From assembly GCA_041738275.1 (NCBI GenBank), contig JBGSQD010000027.1:1-26159 (forward strand): a stretch of 26,159 nucleotides of DNA. The letters are read 5' to 3'. The position numbers were made by a program, and so were the translations under genes. Of this stretch, positions 15,150-22,946 are shown in pieces; the stretch's first letter is position 1; every line of letters begins with the position of its first letter. This DNA is from JACPFJ01 sp041738275. GTDB taxonomy: Bacteria > Desulfobacterota > Desulfuromonadia > Geobacterales > Pseudopelobacteraceae. Below the pieces are notes generated by a model. The model had not been told where the DNA came from. It saw nothing but the letters and a program-made list of their open reading frames with translations, and made no database searches.

Positions 15150-15978
15150 AGGGCTTGTTTCCGGTCGATTATATTCACAACGCAGTCAACTTCCGATCGA
15201 AACCTGTTTCCTTTCGCGCACACAAAGTGATGCGCCCTTTGGGCGCTTTGATCTTAACTGCCTGGATGCTTTTGATTACGGTAAAATCAATCACAATGAT
15301 ATTGTCGTAATGTTGGCAGGAGCATCTCAACCGGATGAATGTGAGAAAAAATATCAAGAATCTCTTGCTGTTAACGTCACTGGAACCATCACGTTAGCTG
15401 AAAAAATGATTCAGCGTGGCGCGAAGATACTTTTTGCCTCTTCAGATATTGTGTACGGAGAATCCGTAATCACCGTAGATGAAGCCACCTTATGTAAACC
15501 TGTTGGAAATTATGGCATAATGAAACACTATGTTGAACAGCATTTCCTAAGTAACCCATCCTTCAAATCCATGAGATTTTCGTTGGTATATTCGCAAAAC
15601 GATAAATTTACAAAATATCTTTCGCATTGCGCGCGGAATTATCTCCAGGCAGAAATTTATCATCCGATATTGCGCAATGTCGTGTATATTCAGGACATAA
15701 TTGATGCCGTTGTAACTCTTGCTATAAAATGGGAATCTGTTTCAGCACCGGTCATTAACATGGGTGGTCCGGAACTGTTGTCACGGGTAGATTTGGCAGA
15801 AATTCATTCCAGGCTCGTCTGGTCGGAGCTATCATATCGGAGCGTGTACCCTGGTGATTCCTTTTTTCTAGCTCGACCGAAAACCATTGCCATGGATTCA
15901 CATCTTTTGGAGAGCATTCTCGAAAGACCGATGCACACAATAGAACAGGCTATAGTCAAAGAATTCAGAGAACGATGA
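15121..15978 (+). CDS. NAD(P)-dependent sugar epimerase/reductase (SDR family)
   Basis: This 285-residue extended SDR protein has an N-terminal nucleotide-binding loop (LIITGNKGLVSG), ILFASSDIVYG, and the catalytic YxxxK as YGIMK. It resembles RmlD/WcaG-like reductases that act on 4-keto-6-deoxy sugar nucleotides. Because it directly precedes a GDP-sugar 4,6-dehydratase and heptose activation genes, reduction or epimerisation of a GDP-4-keto-6-deoxy-heptose is a reasonable inference. I chose ATG 15121 over an in-frame ATG at 15100, since it starts right at the first Rossmann strand and follows a GGTGGTGA site. The gene is more AT-rich than its neighbours to the left, suggesting transfer. Exact stereochemistry cannot be read from sequence. 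Confidence 0.78.
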   Translation: MPRLIITGNKGLVSGRLYSQRSQLPIETCFLSRTQSDAPFGRFDLNCLDAFDYGKINHNDIVVMLAGASQPDECEKKYQESLAVNVTGTITLAEKMIQRGAKILFASSDIVYGESVITVDEATLCKPVGNYGIMKHYVEQHFLSNPSFKSMRFSLVYSQNDKFTKYLSHCARNYLQAEIYHPILRNVVYIQDIIDAVVTLAIKWESVSAPVINMGGPELLSRVDLAEIHSRLVWSELSYRSVYPGDSFFLARPKTIAMDSHLLESILERPMHTIEQAIVKEFRER

Positions 15979-15989
15979 AGGAGCAATTC

Positions 15990-17015
15990 ATGGGAAGTCC
16001 TAGGGCCTTGATCACCGGCATTACCGGGATGGTTGGATCACATCTGGCTGATTACCTTCTGGAGCACACGGATTGGGATATCTATGGTATGTGTCGCTGG
16101 CGTAGCCCGCAGGACAACATTGAACATCTGCTCGACCGTGCTAACCGCAAGGATCGCCTATTTCTGGTGTATGGGGACCTTCGAGATAGCGTTTCGCTTT
16201 TTGACGTCGTCAACAAATCTCGCCCGGATTATGTGTTCCACCTTGCCGCCCAAAGTTATCCCAAAACCAGCTTTGAAGCGCCACTCGACACTCTCGAAAC
16301 CAATATAACGGGGACAGCAGCCTTGCTGGAGGTTATTCGCCAGTTCCGCACGTCCGGCGATATCGATCCGGTGATTCATGTCTGTGCCTCATCTGAAGTC
16401 TTCGGACGGGTTCCGCCCGAAAAGCTGCCTATCGCAGAGGACTCCACCTTTCATCCTGCTTCTCCCTATGCCATCTCAAAAGTTGGCACCGACCTCGTCG
16501 GCAGGTATTACGGAGAAGCCTACGGCATGAAATCCATGACCACCCGTATGTTTACCCACACGGGCCCTCGTCGGGGGGACGTGTTTGCCGAATCGACCTT
16601 TGCCAAACAAATTGCCATGATTGAAGCAGGGCTGATCCCTCCAGTCGTAAAAGTCGGGAATCTCGATTCGCTCAGGACCTGGGCCGATGTCCGTGATGCT
16701 GTACATGCTTACTATCTCCTGGTGACTGTCAACCCCACCCCGGGGGAGTATTACAACATCGGCGGTACTTTCACCTGCACGGTGCGTGCGATGCTTGACC
16801 ATCTCATCAGTATTTCCACCCGACCCGATATAAAGGTCGAACTTGATCCGGAGCGCCTCAGGCCGATTGATGCCGACTTGCAAGTGCCGGATACGACTAA
16901 GTTCAGGCAGCATACCGGCTGGCAGCCCGTAATAACCTTTGAAAGAACCATGCAGGATCTTCTCGATTACTGGCGCGGTCGTTTGAAAACCGGCGCCAGA
17001 TTTCTGACCAGGTGA
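15990..17015 (+). CDS. GDP-mannose/GDP-heptose 4,6-dehydratase family protein
   Basis: This SDR enzyme of 341 residues would convert a GDP-hexose or GDP-heptose to the 4-keto-6-deoxy form using bound NADP. It shows ALITGITGMVGSHLADYLL (GxxGxxG loop), SSEVFG (S134/S135/E136, like SSEMFG in GDP-mannose dehydratase) and YAISK (Y160, K164). Its length is like the family average. I chose ATG 15990 because AAGGAG lies 6 nt upstream. An ATG at 15975 overlaps the previous stop and would place that AAGGAG inside the gene. The next two genes make GDP-D-glycero-D-manno-heptose, so a GDP-heptose dehydratase (DmhA/WcbK-like) is more likely than a mannose-specific one. This is inferred from context. Confidence 0.85.
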   Translation: MGSPRALITGITGMVGSHLADYLLEHTDWDIYGMCRWRSPQDNIEHLLDRANRKDRLFLVYGDLRDSVSLFDVVNKSRPDYVFHLAAQSYPKTSFEAPLDTLETNITGTAALLEVIRQFRTSGDIDPVIHVCASSEVFGRVPPEKLPIAEDSTFHPASPYAISKVGTDLVGRYYGEAYGMKSMTTRMFTHTGPRRGDVFAESTFAKQIAMIEAGLIPPVVKVGNLDSLRTWADVRDAVHAYYLLVTVNPTPGEYYNIGGTFTCTVRAMLDHLISISTRPDIKVELDPERLRPIDADLQVPDTTKFRQHTGWQPVITFERTMQDLLDYWRGRLKTGARFLTR

Positions 17016-17019
17016 CACC

Positions 17020-18042
17020 ATGATAATCCGAGCAAAAGCGCCGCTTCGCATCGGCCTGGCAGGTGGAGGCACCGACGTCAGCCCGTACTCTGACCAATTC
17101 GGCGGTGCGATTCTTAATGCGACTGTCAGCATGTTTGCCTATGCAACCATCCAACCCCGCAAGGATGAGACCATTGTCCTGACCTCCATCGACCATGGGG
17201 TGTCATACCGTTACGACGCAACTACCGAGCTTCAACTTGATGGCCAGTTAGATTTGCTTAAAGGTGTCTACAACCGGGTCATAAAAGATTTCGTACATCA
17301 CCCGGTCGCCTTTGAACTCTGCACCTACGTTGACGCCCCTGCTGGTTCCGGCCTTGGGACTTCATCTACACTAGTTGTTGCGATACTAGGGGCATTTGCA
17401 GAGTGGCTCCGACTGCCATTGGGAGAGTACGAACTGGCATTTCTGGCATACCAGATTGAGCGCCAGGATCTAAAAATGGCTGGAGGCAAGCAGGATCAGT
17501 ATGCTGCAGCATTTGGTGGTTTCAATTACATCGAGTTTTTTGCAGATGATCGCGTCATAGTTAATCCGCTCCGCATTAAACCTGATGTTCTTAACGAGCT
17601 GGAATTCAATATTGTGCTGTACTTCACCGGTACCAGCCGGCTCTCGTCAAAAATAATTGAAGTACAATCCACCAATATATCCGAAAAAAGAGAGGCCTCA
17701 GTTGATGCGATGCATCAGCTCAAAGAGCAGTCGATCCTGATGAAAGAGGTCATCCTCAAAGGGCAGTTTGATAAGATCGGCGAAATTCTCAACTACAGTT
17801 GGGAATGCAAGAAAAAAACCGCGGCCGAGGTTTCCAACCCGGTCATCGATGAACTCTATGAAGCCGCCTTAAAAGCCGGGGCAACCGGAGGAAAAATATC
17901 CGGTGCCGGCGGTGGCGGCTTCATGTTCTTCTACTGTCCAAATAACTCGCGGTACAAGGTTATCGATACGCTGCAGAAATTTGGCGGTGAATTCAGACGC
18001 TACCAATTTACGACCCAGGGGCTCCTGACATGGAGATGTTGA
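17020..18042 (+). CDS. hddA: D-glycero-D-manno-heptose 7-phosphate kinase
   Basis: This GHMP-superfamily sugar kinase of 340 residues would make heptose 1,7-bisphosphate from heptose 7-phosphate with ATP. It has the N-terminal motif RAKAPLRIGLAGGGTDV, the ATP loop PAGSGLGTSSTLVVA and the C-terminal GGKISGAGGGGFMFF. Length and motifs match HddA of GDP-heptose pathways. The start codon lies 4 nt after the previous stop, with AGGTG over that stop. The end of the gene overlaps the wider frame of hddC. No gmhA (isomerase) or gmhB (phosphatase) lies within the cluster, so those steps must come from elsewhere, for example from the LPS core pathway. Confidence 0.9.
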   Translation: MIIRAKAPLRIGLAGGGTDVSPYSDQFGGAILNATVSMFAYATIQPRKDETIVLTSIDHGVSYRYDATTELQLDGQLDLLKGVYNRVIKDFVHHPVAFELCTYVDAPAGSGLGTSSTLVVAILGAFAEWLRLPLGEYELAFLAYQIERQDLKMAGGKQDQYAAAFGGFNYIEFFADDRVIVNPLRIKPDVLNELEFNIVLYFTGTSRLSSKIIEVQSTNISEKREASVDAMHQLKEQSILMKEVILKGQFDKIGEILNYSWECKKKTAAEVSNPVIDELYEAALKAGATGGKISGAGGGGFMFFYCPNNSRYKVIDTLQKFGGEFRRYQFTTQGLLTWRC

Positions 18043-18044
18043 GC

Positions 18045-18758
18045 GTGAAAGAAGCCATCATCCTTGCCGGCGGTCTGGGTACCCGCCTACAGTATGTGCT
18101 CAACAACCTCCCAAAGCCAATGGCTGATGTAAATGGTCGCCCTTTTCTCGCCTACCTGCTTGACTACCTTGCCAGTCAGAATATTTCCCGGGTCATTCTT
18201 TCGGTAGGCTATCGAAACGAAGTCATTTCCGACTATTTCAAAAATGAATACAAAGGCATTCGGATTGAATACGCTGTGGAGTCCGAACCTCTTGGTACAG
18301 GCGGAGCAATATTGAATGCCCTTCAACTGGTTACCGCAGATGACGTGTTCGTACTGAACGGAGACACATATTTTCCCATCCCGCTGGACGATATGATGCA
18401 GTTTCATCAATCACGCAAAGGGATGTTATCTATCGCTCTTAAAAATGTAAACGACGTATCCAGATATGGCAGCATATACCATGATGCGAAAGGCTGTGTC
18501 ACGGGAATAGCAGAAAAAGGTCGGGCCGGAGCCGGAACGATCAATGCGGGAATTTATCTGATAAATGTTTCTGAAATCAAAAGGCTCGAAATCCCTGAAA
18601 AGTTTTCTCTAGAGAAAGATGTTATGGAAAGGATGTACCGTGAGAACCGTTTTTTTGGGAAGTCTTACGATGCCTACTTTATAGATATTGGTATCCCAAG
18701 AGATTATTATCGATTAATTAGTTACTTTGTGAACGGAGCCATAGGCACAACTCCGTAA
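18045..18758 (+). CDS. hddC: D-glycero-alpha-D-manno-heptose 1-phosphate guanylyltransferase
   Basis: This nucleotidyltransferase of 237 residues would transfer GMP from GTP to heptose 1-phosphate. It has the pyrophosphorylase loop AIILAGGLGTRL, the LPKPMADVNGRPFL segment and the metal-binding NGDTYF. The short single-domain form next to a GHMP kinase fits HddC. I prefer GTG 18045, which starts just before the conserved strand and follows GGAG at 9 nt. ATG 18030 in frame would overlap hddA by 13 nt. This is the last gene of the plus-strand heptose operon. A nucleotidyltransferase for another sugar phosphate cannot be excluded without the neighbouring kinase as evidence. Confidence 0.88.
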   Translation: MKEAIILAGGLGTRLQYVLNNLPKPMADVNGRPFLAYLLDYLASQNISRVILSVGYRNEVISDYFKNEYKGIRIEYAVESEPLGTGGAILNALQLVTADDVFVLNGDTYFPIPLDDMMQFHQSRKGMLSIALKNVNDVSRYGSIYHDAKGCVTGIAEKGRAGAGTINAGIYLINVSEIKRLEIPEKFSLEKDVMERMYRENRFFGKSYDAYFIDIGIPRDYYRLISYFVNGAIGTTP

Positions 18759-19163
18759 TGAGGTAACATCGCTTTAATTCTGATGAAATCGTTCTTGTTC
18801 TTAAGTGAGCCTGAAATCAAAACTCTGATATAACTAGAGTGCGTAGCCTAGTTTTGTCTGAAATGGTGAAAAACGCTTATAAAAACTTGGGTTAAGAGCT
18901 TCAGCATTACTTAAAGAGAATATATGTCAAAACAGATTAAAACTGGGGGGTGTCTCTAATTTGTTAAGGAATTCGTTGCTCTTGCGGACAAGGTTGAAAA
19001 AAACGGGAAGCGATTGAATGTGGTGGGCGCGATTGACATACGGCGCTCGTCGAAGTATGGAAATCCGCAAACCGCAAGCCGCTCGTCTTCAGGGCGTCAG
19101 GAGAACATCCGTGACACATTGCGAAACATCCGGCCGTTTCTTGGCCATGTGGGAGAGGAAACC
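18759..19163. other. AT-rich junction with possible gene remnant
   Basis: This 405-bp stretch separates the heptose genes from the GC-richer glycosyltransferase block. The left 200 bp are AT-rich without a recognisable gene; an 11-codon frame (18924-18959) is the only ATG frame I noted. From 18960 a stop-free frame runs into the glycosyltransferase (FVKEFVALADKVEKNGKRLN and onward). It lacks an ATG and does not look like the start of a glycosyltransferase. A TTG at 19014 could start it but has no clear ribosome site. I read it as the tail or remnant of another gene. No convincing promoter or terminator was seen. Confidence 0.5.
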
Positions 19164-21155
19164 ATGAGACTTCTTTTCGTCGGCCACGACTGCTGCGAGG
19201 CCGGGGCACAGCATTCTCTCTTGCGCATCCTGCGTTGGCTGCGCGATCACACTGACTGGAACATCGGCGTGCTTACCTTGGGTAATGGCCCACTGGCCCC
19301 AGTGTATGCGAGTCTGGCTCCGTTGCTCGTTCTGCCTGACCCGGATGGCGCACCAGAGGGGACGCTAGACCGCATCGCCGCACTCACTGGCGGACCGCCG
19401 GATATTATCTGTGGCAACACGGCCGTCTCCGCCCGTTCCTACGGCCTACTTTCCGCCTTCAGCTCGCCCATGGTCACGCGTGTCGCCGAGTTGGATGACA
19501 GTATGGCCCGTTATGTGGATGCACCGACGCAGGCACTTCTGCTTAGGCATTCCGAAGCTTTCGTCGCTGTGTCCGTGCAAGTAGCGGAGATGCTCACCAT
19601 GCGTTTAGGTGTAGCGCCTGATTGTATCACGGTCATCAACGGGGCCGTGGAGGCAGAGGGGACCATGTTGGACGCTCAGCGCCGTGCCGCGCTGCTCGGC
19701 CACTTCGGGCTCACGCCTGAAACGCGCTTACTCTGGGGTTGCGGCTCTGTGAGTCAGCGCAAGGGTTCGGATTTATTTCTCGGTGTCGTCGAGACGTTGT
19801 GTGCACTCGGAATACGGGATTTCCACGCATTCTGGACTGGCTATCCAGTGGATGAACTGGCCGTGCCGCTCTTTTTGGCCAAGGAGAGGAGTCCGGCGCG
19901 TCACCATACCACCTTCCTCGGCCAGGTTCCGGAGCCCAATCTCCTTATGGCCCCAGGCGACCTCTTCCTGTTAACCTCGCGCGAGGATCCCTTCCCGCTT
20001 GTGAGCTTGGAGGCGGCCGAACGCGGCCTCCCCAGTCTTTGTTTCCCCGGCTGCGGCGGCATGGAGGCTTTTGTGCGTGACGGCGGCGGGCTCGTGGCAG
20101 TTGGCTGCGAGCCCGCAGACATGGCCCGGCTGGCTCATCCTCTGCTTGAGAATCGTGAGCGCGCCGTCCGCCTCGGCCAAGAGGCTCGAGAACTCGTGTT
20201 AGCGCGACACACTATGGATAGCGCTGGTCCGCAATTTATAGCGCTGTTTGAGCGGCTGGCCTCCGACGCACCGGCAGTTTCTAGGCGGCCCGGGCTAGCG
20301 GACATCCTCACTGTGGTCATTCGTAGCGTGGGAGAACGCACAACTGCCGCCTGTCGCGCACTTTTACGCCAAGCCGTGCCGGATGAAAACATCGTGGAGG
20401 TCAGCGTCGCTCCCTTTACTGAGGCCATACGTCGGAGTTTTGAGATAGGCATCGCGCAGAATCGTGTCTGGACGCTAGTCGTGGACGCCGACGTGCTCGT
20501 GCGCGCCGACTTTCCGCGTGAGATCACGGAGTTCGCCGAAGCTCAAGGCGACGATGTTTTCGTGGTGCAAGGGTTGGTATTGGACAAAATATTTGGGCTT
20601 CTGCGGCCTGCCGGTAACCACCTCTACCGAACGGCCATGCTCACCGATGCCCTTGCGTGTATCCCAGCTGAAGGAGGCCTCAGACCTGAGTCAGCCACTA
20701 TTGATGTCATGACTGCCCGTGGCCGATTGTTTATACAGACGCCTATCGTGGCCGGGCTACACGATTTTCTCCAACAGCCCTTGGACATCGCGTGCAAGTG
20801 CTTCGTGCAGGCGCACAAGCACGCGCCATACGTTGAGAAGGTCTGGCCTTTCTGGGACACGCTTGCAGAATCCGACGTGGACTTCGTCTGGGCCATGATT
20901 GGGGCCAACCTCGGCCTCGCGTTCAAAGGCAACGTGCGTATCGACAGCGATTTCCTGCGTGAGTATATTTCTGGGTTTTTATCCAAGCGGGGCGTCGTGC
21001 CCACGCCGCTCCCCCCTCTGGACTTGAGTGCCGTACACGAAGGCTTCGTGCAGGCCGAGTTGCTGGCGGCACAAAACGATTCGCGCACAGCCGTCATGCA
21101 GCCATTCATGTTCCCGCGAGAGCGCTGGAGCCACGTCTACGGGAGAAATCGCTGA
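19164..21155 (+). CDS. Two-domain glycosyltransferase (GT4-like plus GT-A-like)
   Basis: This protein has 663 residues. The N-terminal 390 residues look like a GT-B glycosyltransferase of the GT4 type: LFVGHDCCEAGAQHSLL, then WGCGSVSQRKGSDLFLG, FLGQVPEPNLL and the donor-binding EDPFPLVSLEAAERG. Residues from about 395 on start again as LTVVIRSVGERT and include a DAD motif (D441-D443, TLVVDADVLVRADF), which suggests a GT-A-like second domain binding a metal-nucleotide sugar. ATG 19164 follows GAGAGGAAACC. An upstream TTG (19014) would add 50 residues unlike the family. Its stop overlaps the start of the next gene by 1 nt (TGATG), showing coupling. Acceptor and donors are unknown; flagellin or O-antigen are candidates. 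Confidence 0.8.
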   Translation: MRLLFVGHDCCEAGAQHSLLRILRWLRDHTDWNIGVLTLGNGPLAPVYASLAPLLVLPDPDGAPEGTLDRIAALTGGPPDIICGNTAVSARSYGLLSAFSSPMVTRVAELDDSMARYVDAPTQALLLRHSEAFVAVSVQVAEMLTMRLGVAPDCITVINGAVEAEGTMLDAQRRAALLGHFGLTPETRLLWGCGSVSQRKGSDLFLGVVETLCALGIRDFHAFWTGYPVDELAVPLFLAKERSPARHHTTFLGQVPEPNLLMAPGDLFLLTSREDPFPLVSLEAAERGLPSLCFPGCGGMEAFVRDGGGLVAVGCEPADMARLAHPLLENRERAVRLGQEARELVLARHTMDSAGPQFIALFERLASDAPAVSRRPGLADILTVVIRSVGERTTAACRALLRQAVPDENIVEVSVAPFTEAIRRSFEIGIAQNRVWTLVVDADVLVRADFPREITEFAEAQGDDVFVVQGLVLDKIFGLLRPAGNHLYRTAMLTDALACIPAEGGLRPESATIDVMTARGRLFIQTPIVAGLHDFLQQPLDIACKCFVQAHKHAPYVEKVWPFWDTLAESDVDFVWAMIGANLGLAFKGNVRIDSDFLREYISGFLSKRGVVPTPLPPLDLSAVHEGFVQAELLAAQNDSRTAVMQPFMFPRERWSHVYGRNR

Positions 21156-22867
21156 TGTGCGGCATCGTCGGCGTCGCGGGGCCAGGCGCGGGTTTACTTA
21201 CCGAGTCTTTGAGGACCATGAGAGCGGCTTTGGGTCATCGCGGTCCGGATGCGCAGGGCGAGAAACTCTACCCCGATTGTGCCTTGGGTCATACGCGCCT
21301 AAGTATCATCGATCTCGCCGGAGGCGGTCAGCCCCTTACATACGGCGATGGTTCAACCTGCGTGGTCTTCAACGGCGAGATCTACGGCTACCGTGAGTTG
21401 CGTGAGCGGATTGCTGCGCCGCTTAACACCGCCTCGGACACGGAACTCATCCCGGCGCTTTATGCCGAGCATGGCTGCGACCTCTGCAAGCATCTGCCGG
21501 GTATGTTCGCCTTCGCCCTCTGGGACGAGCCAAACCGGCGGCTCTTCTGTGGTCGTGACCGATTTGGCGAGAAACCGTTCTACTGGTCGCGGACGCGGGA
21601 TGGGCTGTTCGTCTTTGCCTCGGAGCTGCCGGCGCTTCTGGCCAGTGGTCTCGTGCGGCCGCGGCTGAACCTGCGTGCTGTGTCGGCATATCTCGCCCTG
21701 CGCTACGTGCCCGAGGGCATGACTATCTACGAGGACGTACATTTACTGCCACCCGGCAACGCGCTCGTGTTCGAGGACGGACGCGTTTGCAGCTTCGCCT
21801 ACTGGACCGCGCCCGCACCCATGGCAGCGCCGCCAGCTCCCGACGAGGCCCGCGAAGAGTTCGCACGGCTCATGGAACAGGCTGTGCGGCGCTGCATCGT
21901 GTCCGACGTGGAGGTGGCTGTACTCCTCTCTGGCGGACTGGACTCTACCACCATCGCGGCCCTAGCCTCGCGCGAGGCTAGGCTGCACGCCTTCTCCTTC
22001 GGCTTCGAGGGTGGCCGCAACGAACTGCCTTACGCCCGTGAGGCCGCCGCTCGCTACGGTCTGCCGCTTACCGAACTGGCTGAGGGCGAGTTGGATCTTC
22101 CGTCCATGCTCCTCGCCATGCCGAGGGTGTACGGTGAACCCTTCGCTGATCCCTCGGCCGTGCCCACCTGCGCGCTCTGCCGCCGCGTGGCCAAACATGT
22201 AAAGGTAGCCGTAGGCGGCGACGGCGCCGATGAACTCCTCGCCGGCTATTCGTGGTACAAGCCGCTGCTCGATGTCGAGCCGGGAGGTGCGAGCTACGGC
22301 TGGAGTCCTGTGGCCGAGCACCACTGGCGTTCGAACACCTATTTCCAGCCGGAGCAGATTGCCGCGCTTGGCCTGCCGGAGGTCGGCCGGCCGCGCTTGA
22401 CCGCGCCCACCGGCACCCTTGACGACGCACTCCGGCTCGACATTGGCACTTTTCTGGCTGCGGACATCCTGCGAAAGGTAGACCGCGCGGCTATGTCCAG
22501 CGGCCTGGAGCTGCGCTCACCGTTTCTGGATCGTGATCTAGCGGAATTTCTCATAGCCCTGCCGTGGACATACAAGATCGCACCCGGTCGGGACAAAATA
22601 CTCTTGCGTGAGACCTTTTCAGGTCTCTGGCCTGAAAGCATCCGCACGCGCGGCAAGCAGGGCTTCGGGGCTAATGTATTCACTTGGCAGCAACGTCCCG
22701 ACGTCGTCGCCCTGCGCGAATACTACCTCTTCGGAAAAAACCGCCGCATCCGCGAGCTCTTCCCCCACGCGGTCTATGAACGTTACGCGGCCGACACGGC
22801 CAATCTCGGTTGGCTTCTGCTCGTACTTTCCATCTGGTTGGAGTCTGCGCGTTACGAGTTGCCCTAA
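21155..22867 (+). CDS. asnB: Asparagine synthetase-like glutamine amidotransferase
   Basis: This 570-residue protein has both halves of AsnB. The N-terminal Ntn glutaminase domain starts MCGIVGVAG, with Cys2 as nucleophile, and contains RLSIIDL, NGEIYGY and GRDRFGEKPFYW. The C-terminal AMP-forming synthetase domain has the PP-loop SGGLDSTTI (from S259), DGADELLAGY and SSGLELRSPFLD. It would move ammonia from glutamine to an acyl-adenylate. In a glycan cluster such enzymes often amidate a sugar acid or peptide carboxylate instead of making free asparagine. Start overlaps the preceding stop by 1 nt, so it is translated with the glycosyltransferase. All key motifs are intact. Confidence 0.92.
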   Translation: MCGIVGVAGPGAGLLTESLRTMRAALGHRGPDAQGEKLYPDCALGHTRLSIIDLAGGGQPLTYGDGSTCVVFNGEIYGYRELRERIAAPLNTASDTELIPALYAEHGCDLCKHLPGMFAFALWDEPNRRLFCGRDRFGEKPFYWSRTRDGLFVFASELPALLASGLVRPRLNLRAVSAYLALRYVPEGMTIYEDVHLLPPGNALVFEDGRVCSFAYWTAPAPMAAPPAPDEAREEFARLMEQAVRRCIVSDVEVAVLLSGGLDSTTIAALASREARLHAFSFGFEGGRNELPYAREAAARYGLPLTELAEGELDLPSMLLAMPRVYGEPFADPSAVPTCALCRRVAKHVKVAVGGDGADELLAGYSWYKPLLDVEPGGASYGWSPVAEHHWRSNTYFQPEQIAALGLPEVGRPRLTAPTGTLDDALRLDIGTFLAADILRKVDRAAMSSGLELRSPFLDRDLAEFLIALPWTYKIAPGRDKILLRETFSGLWPESIRTRGKQGFGANVFTWQQRPDVVALREYYLFGKNRRIRELFPHAVYERYAADTANLGWLLLVLSIWLESARYELP

Positions 22868-22946
22868 GGGGCGTATGTTCGCGGTTTGCAAATAACCATA
22901 GAGTGCCGACATCCGCCGGCCTACGATAATGAGGTGACCATTGACT

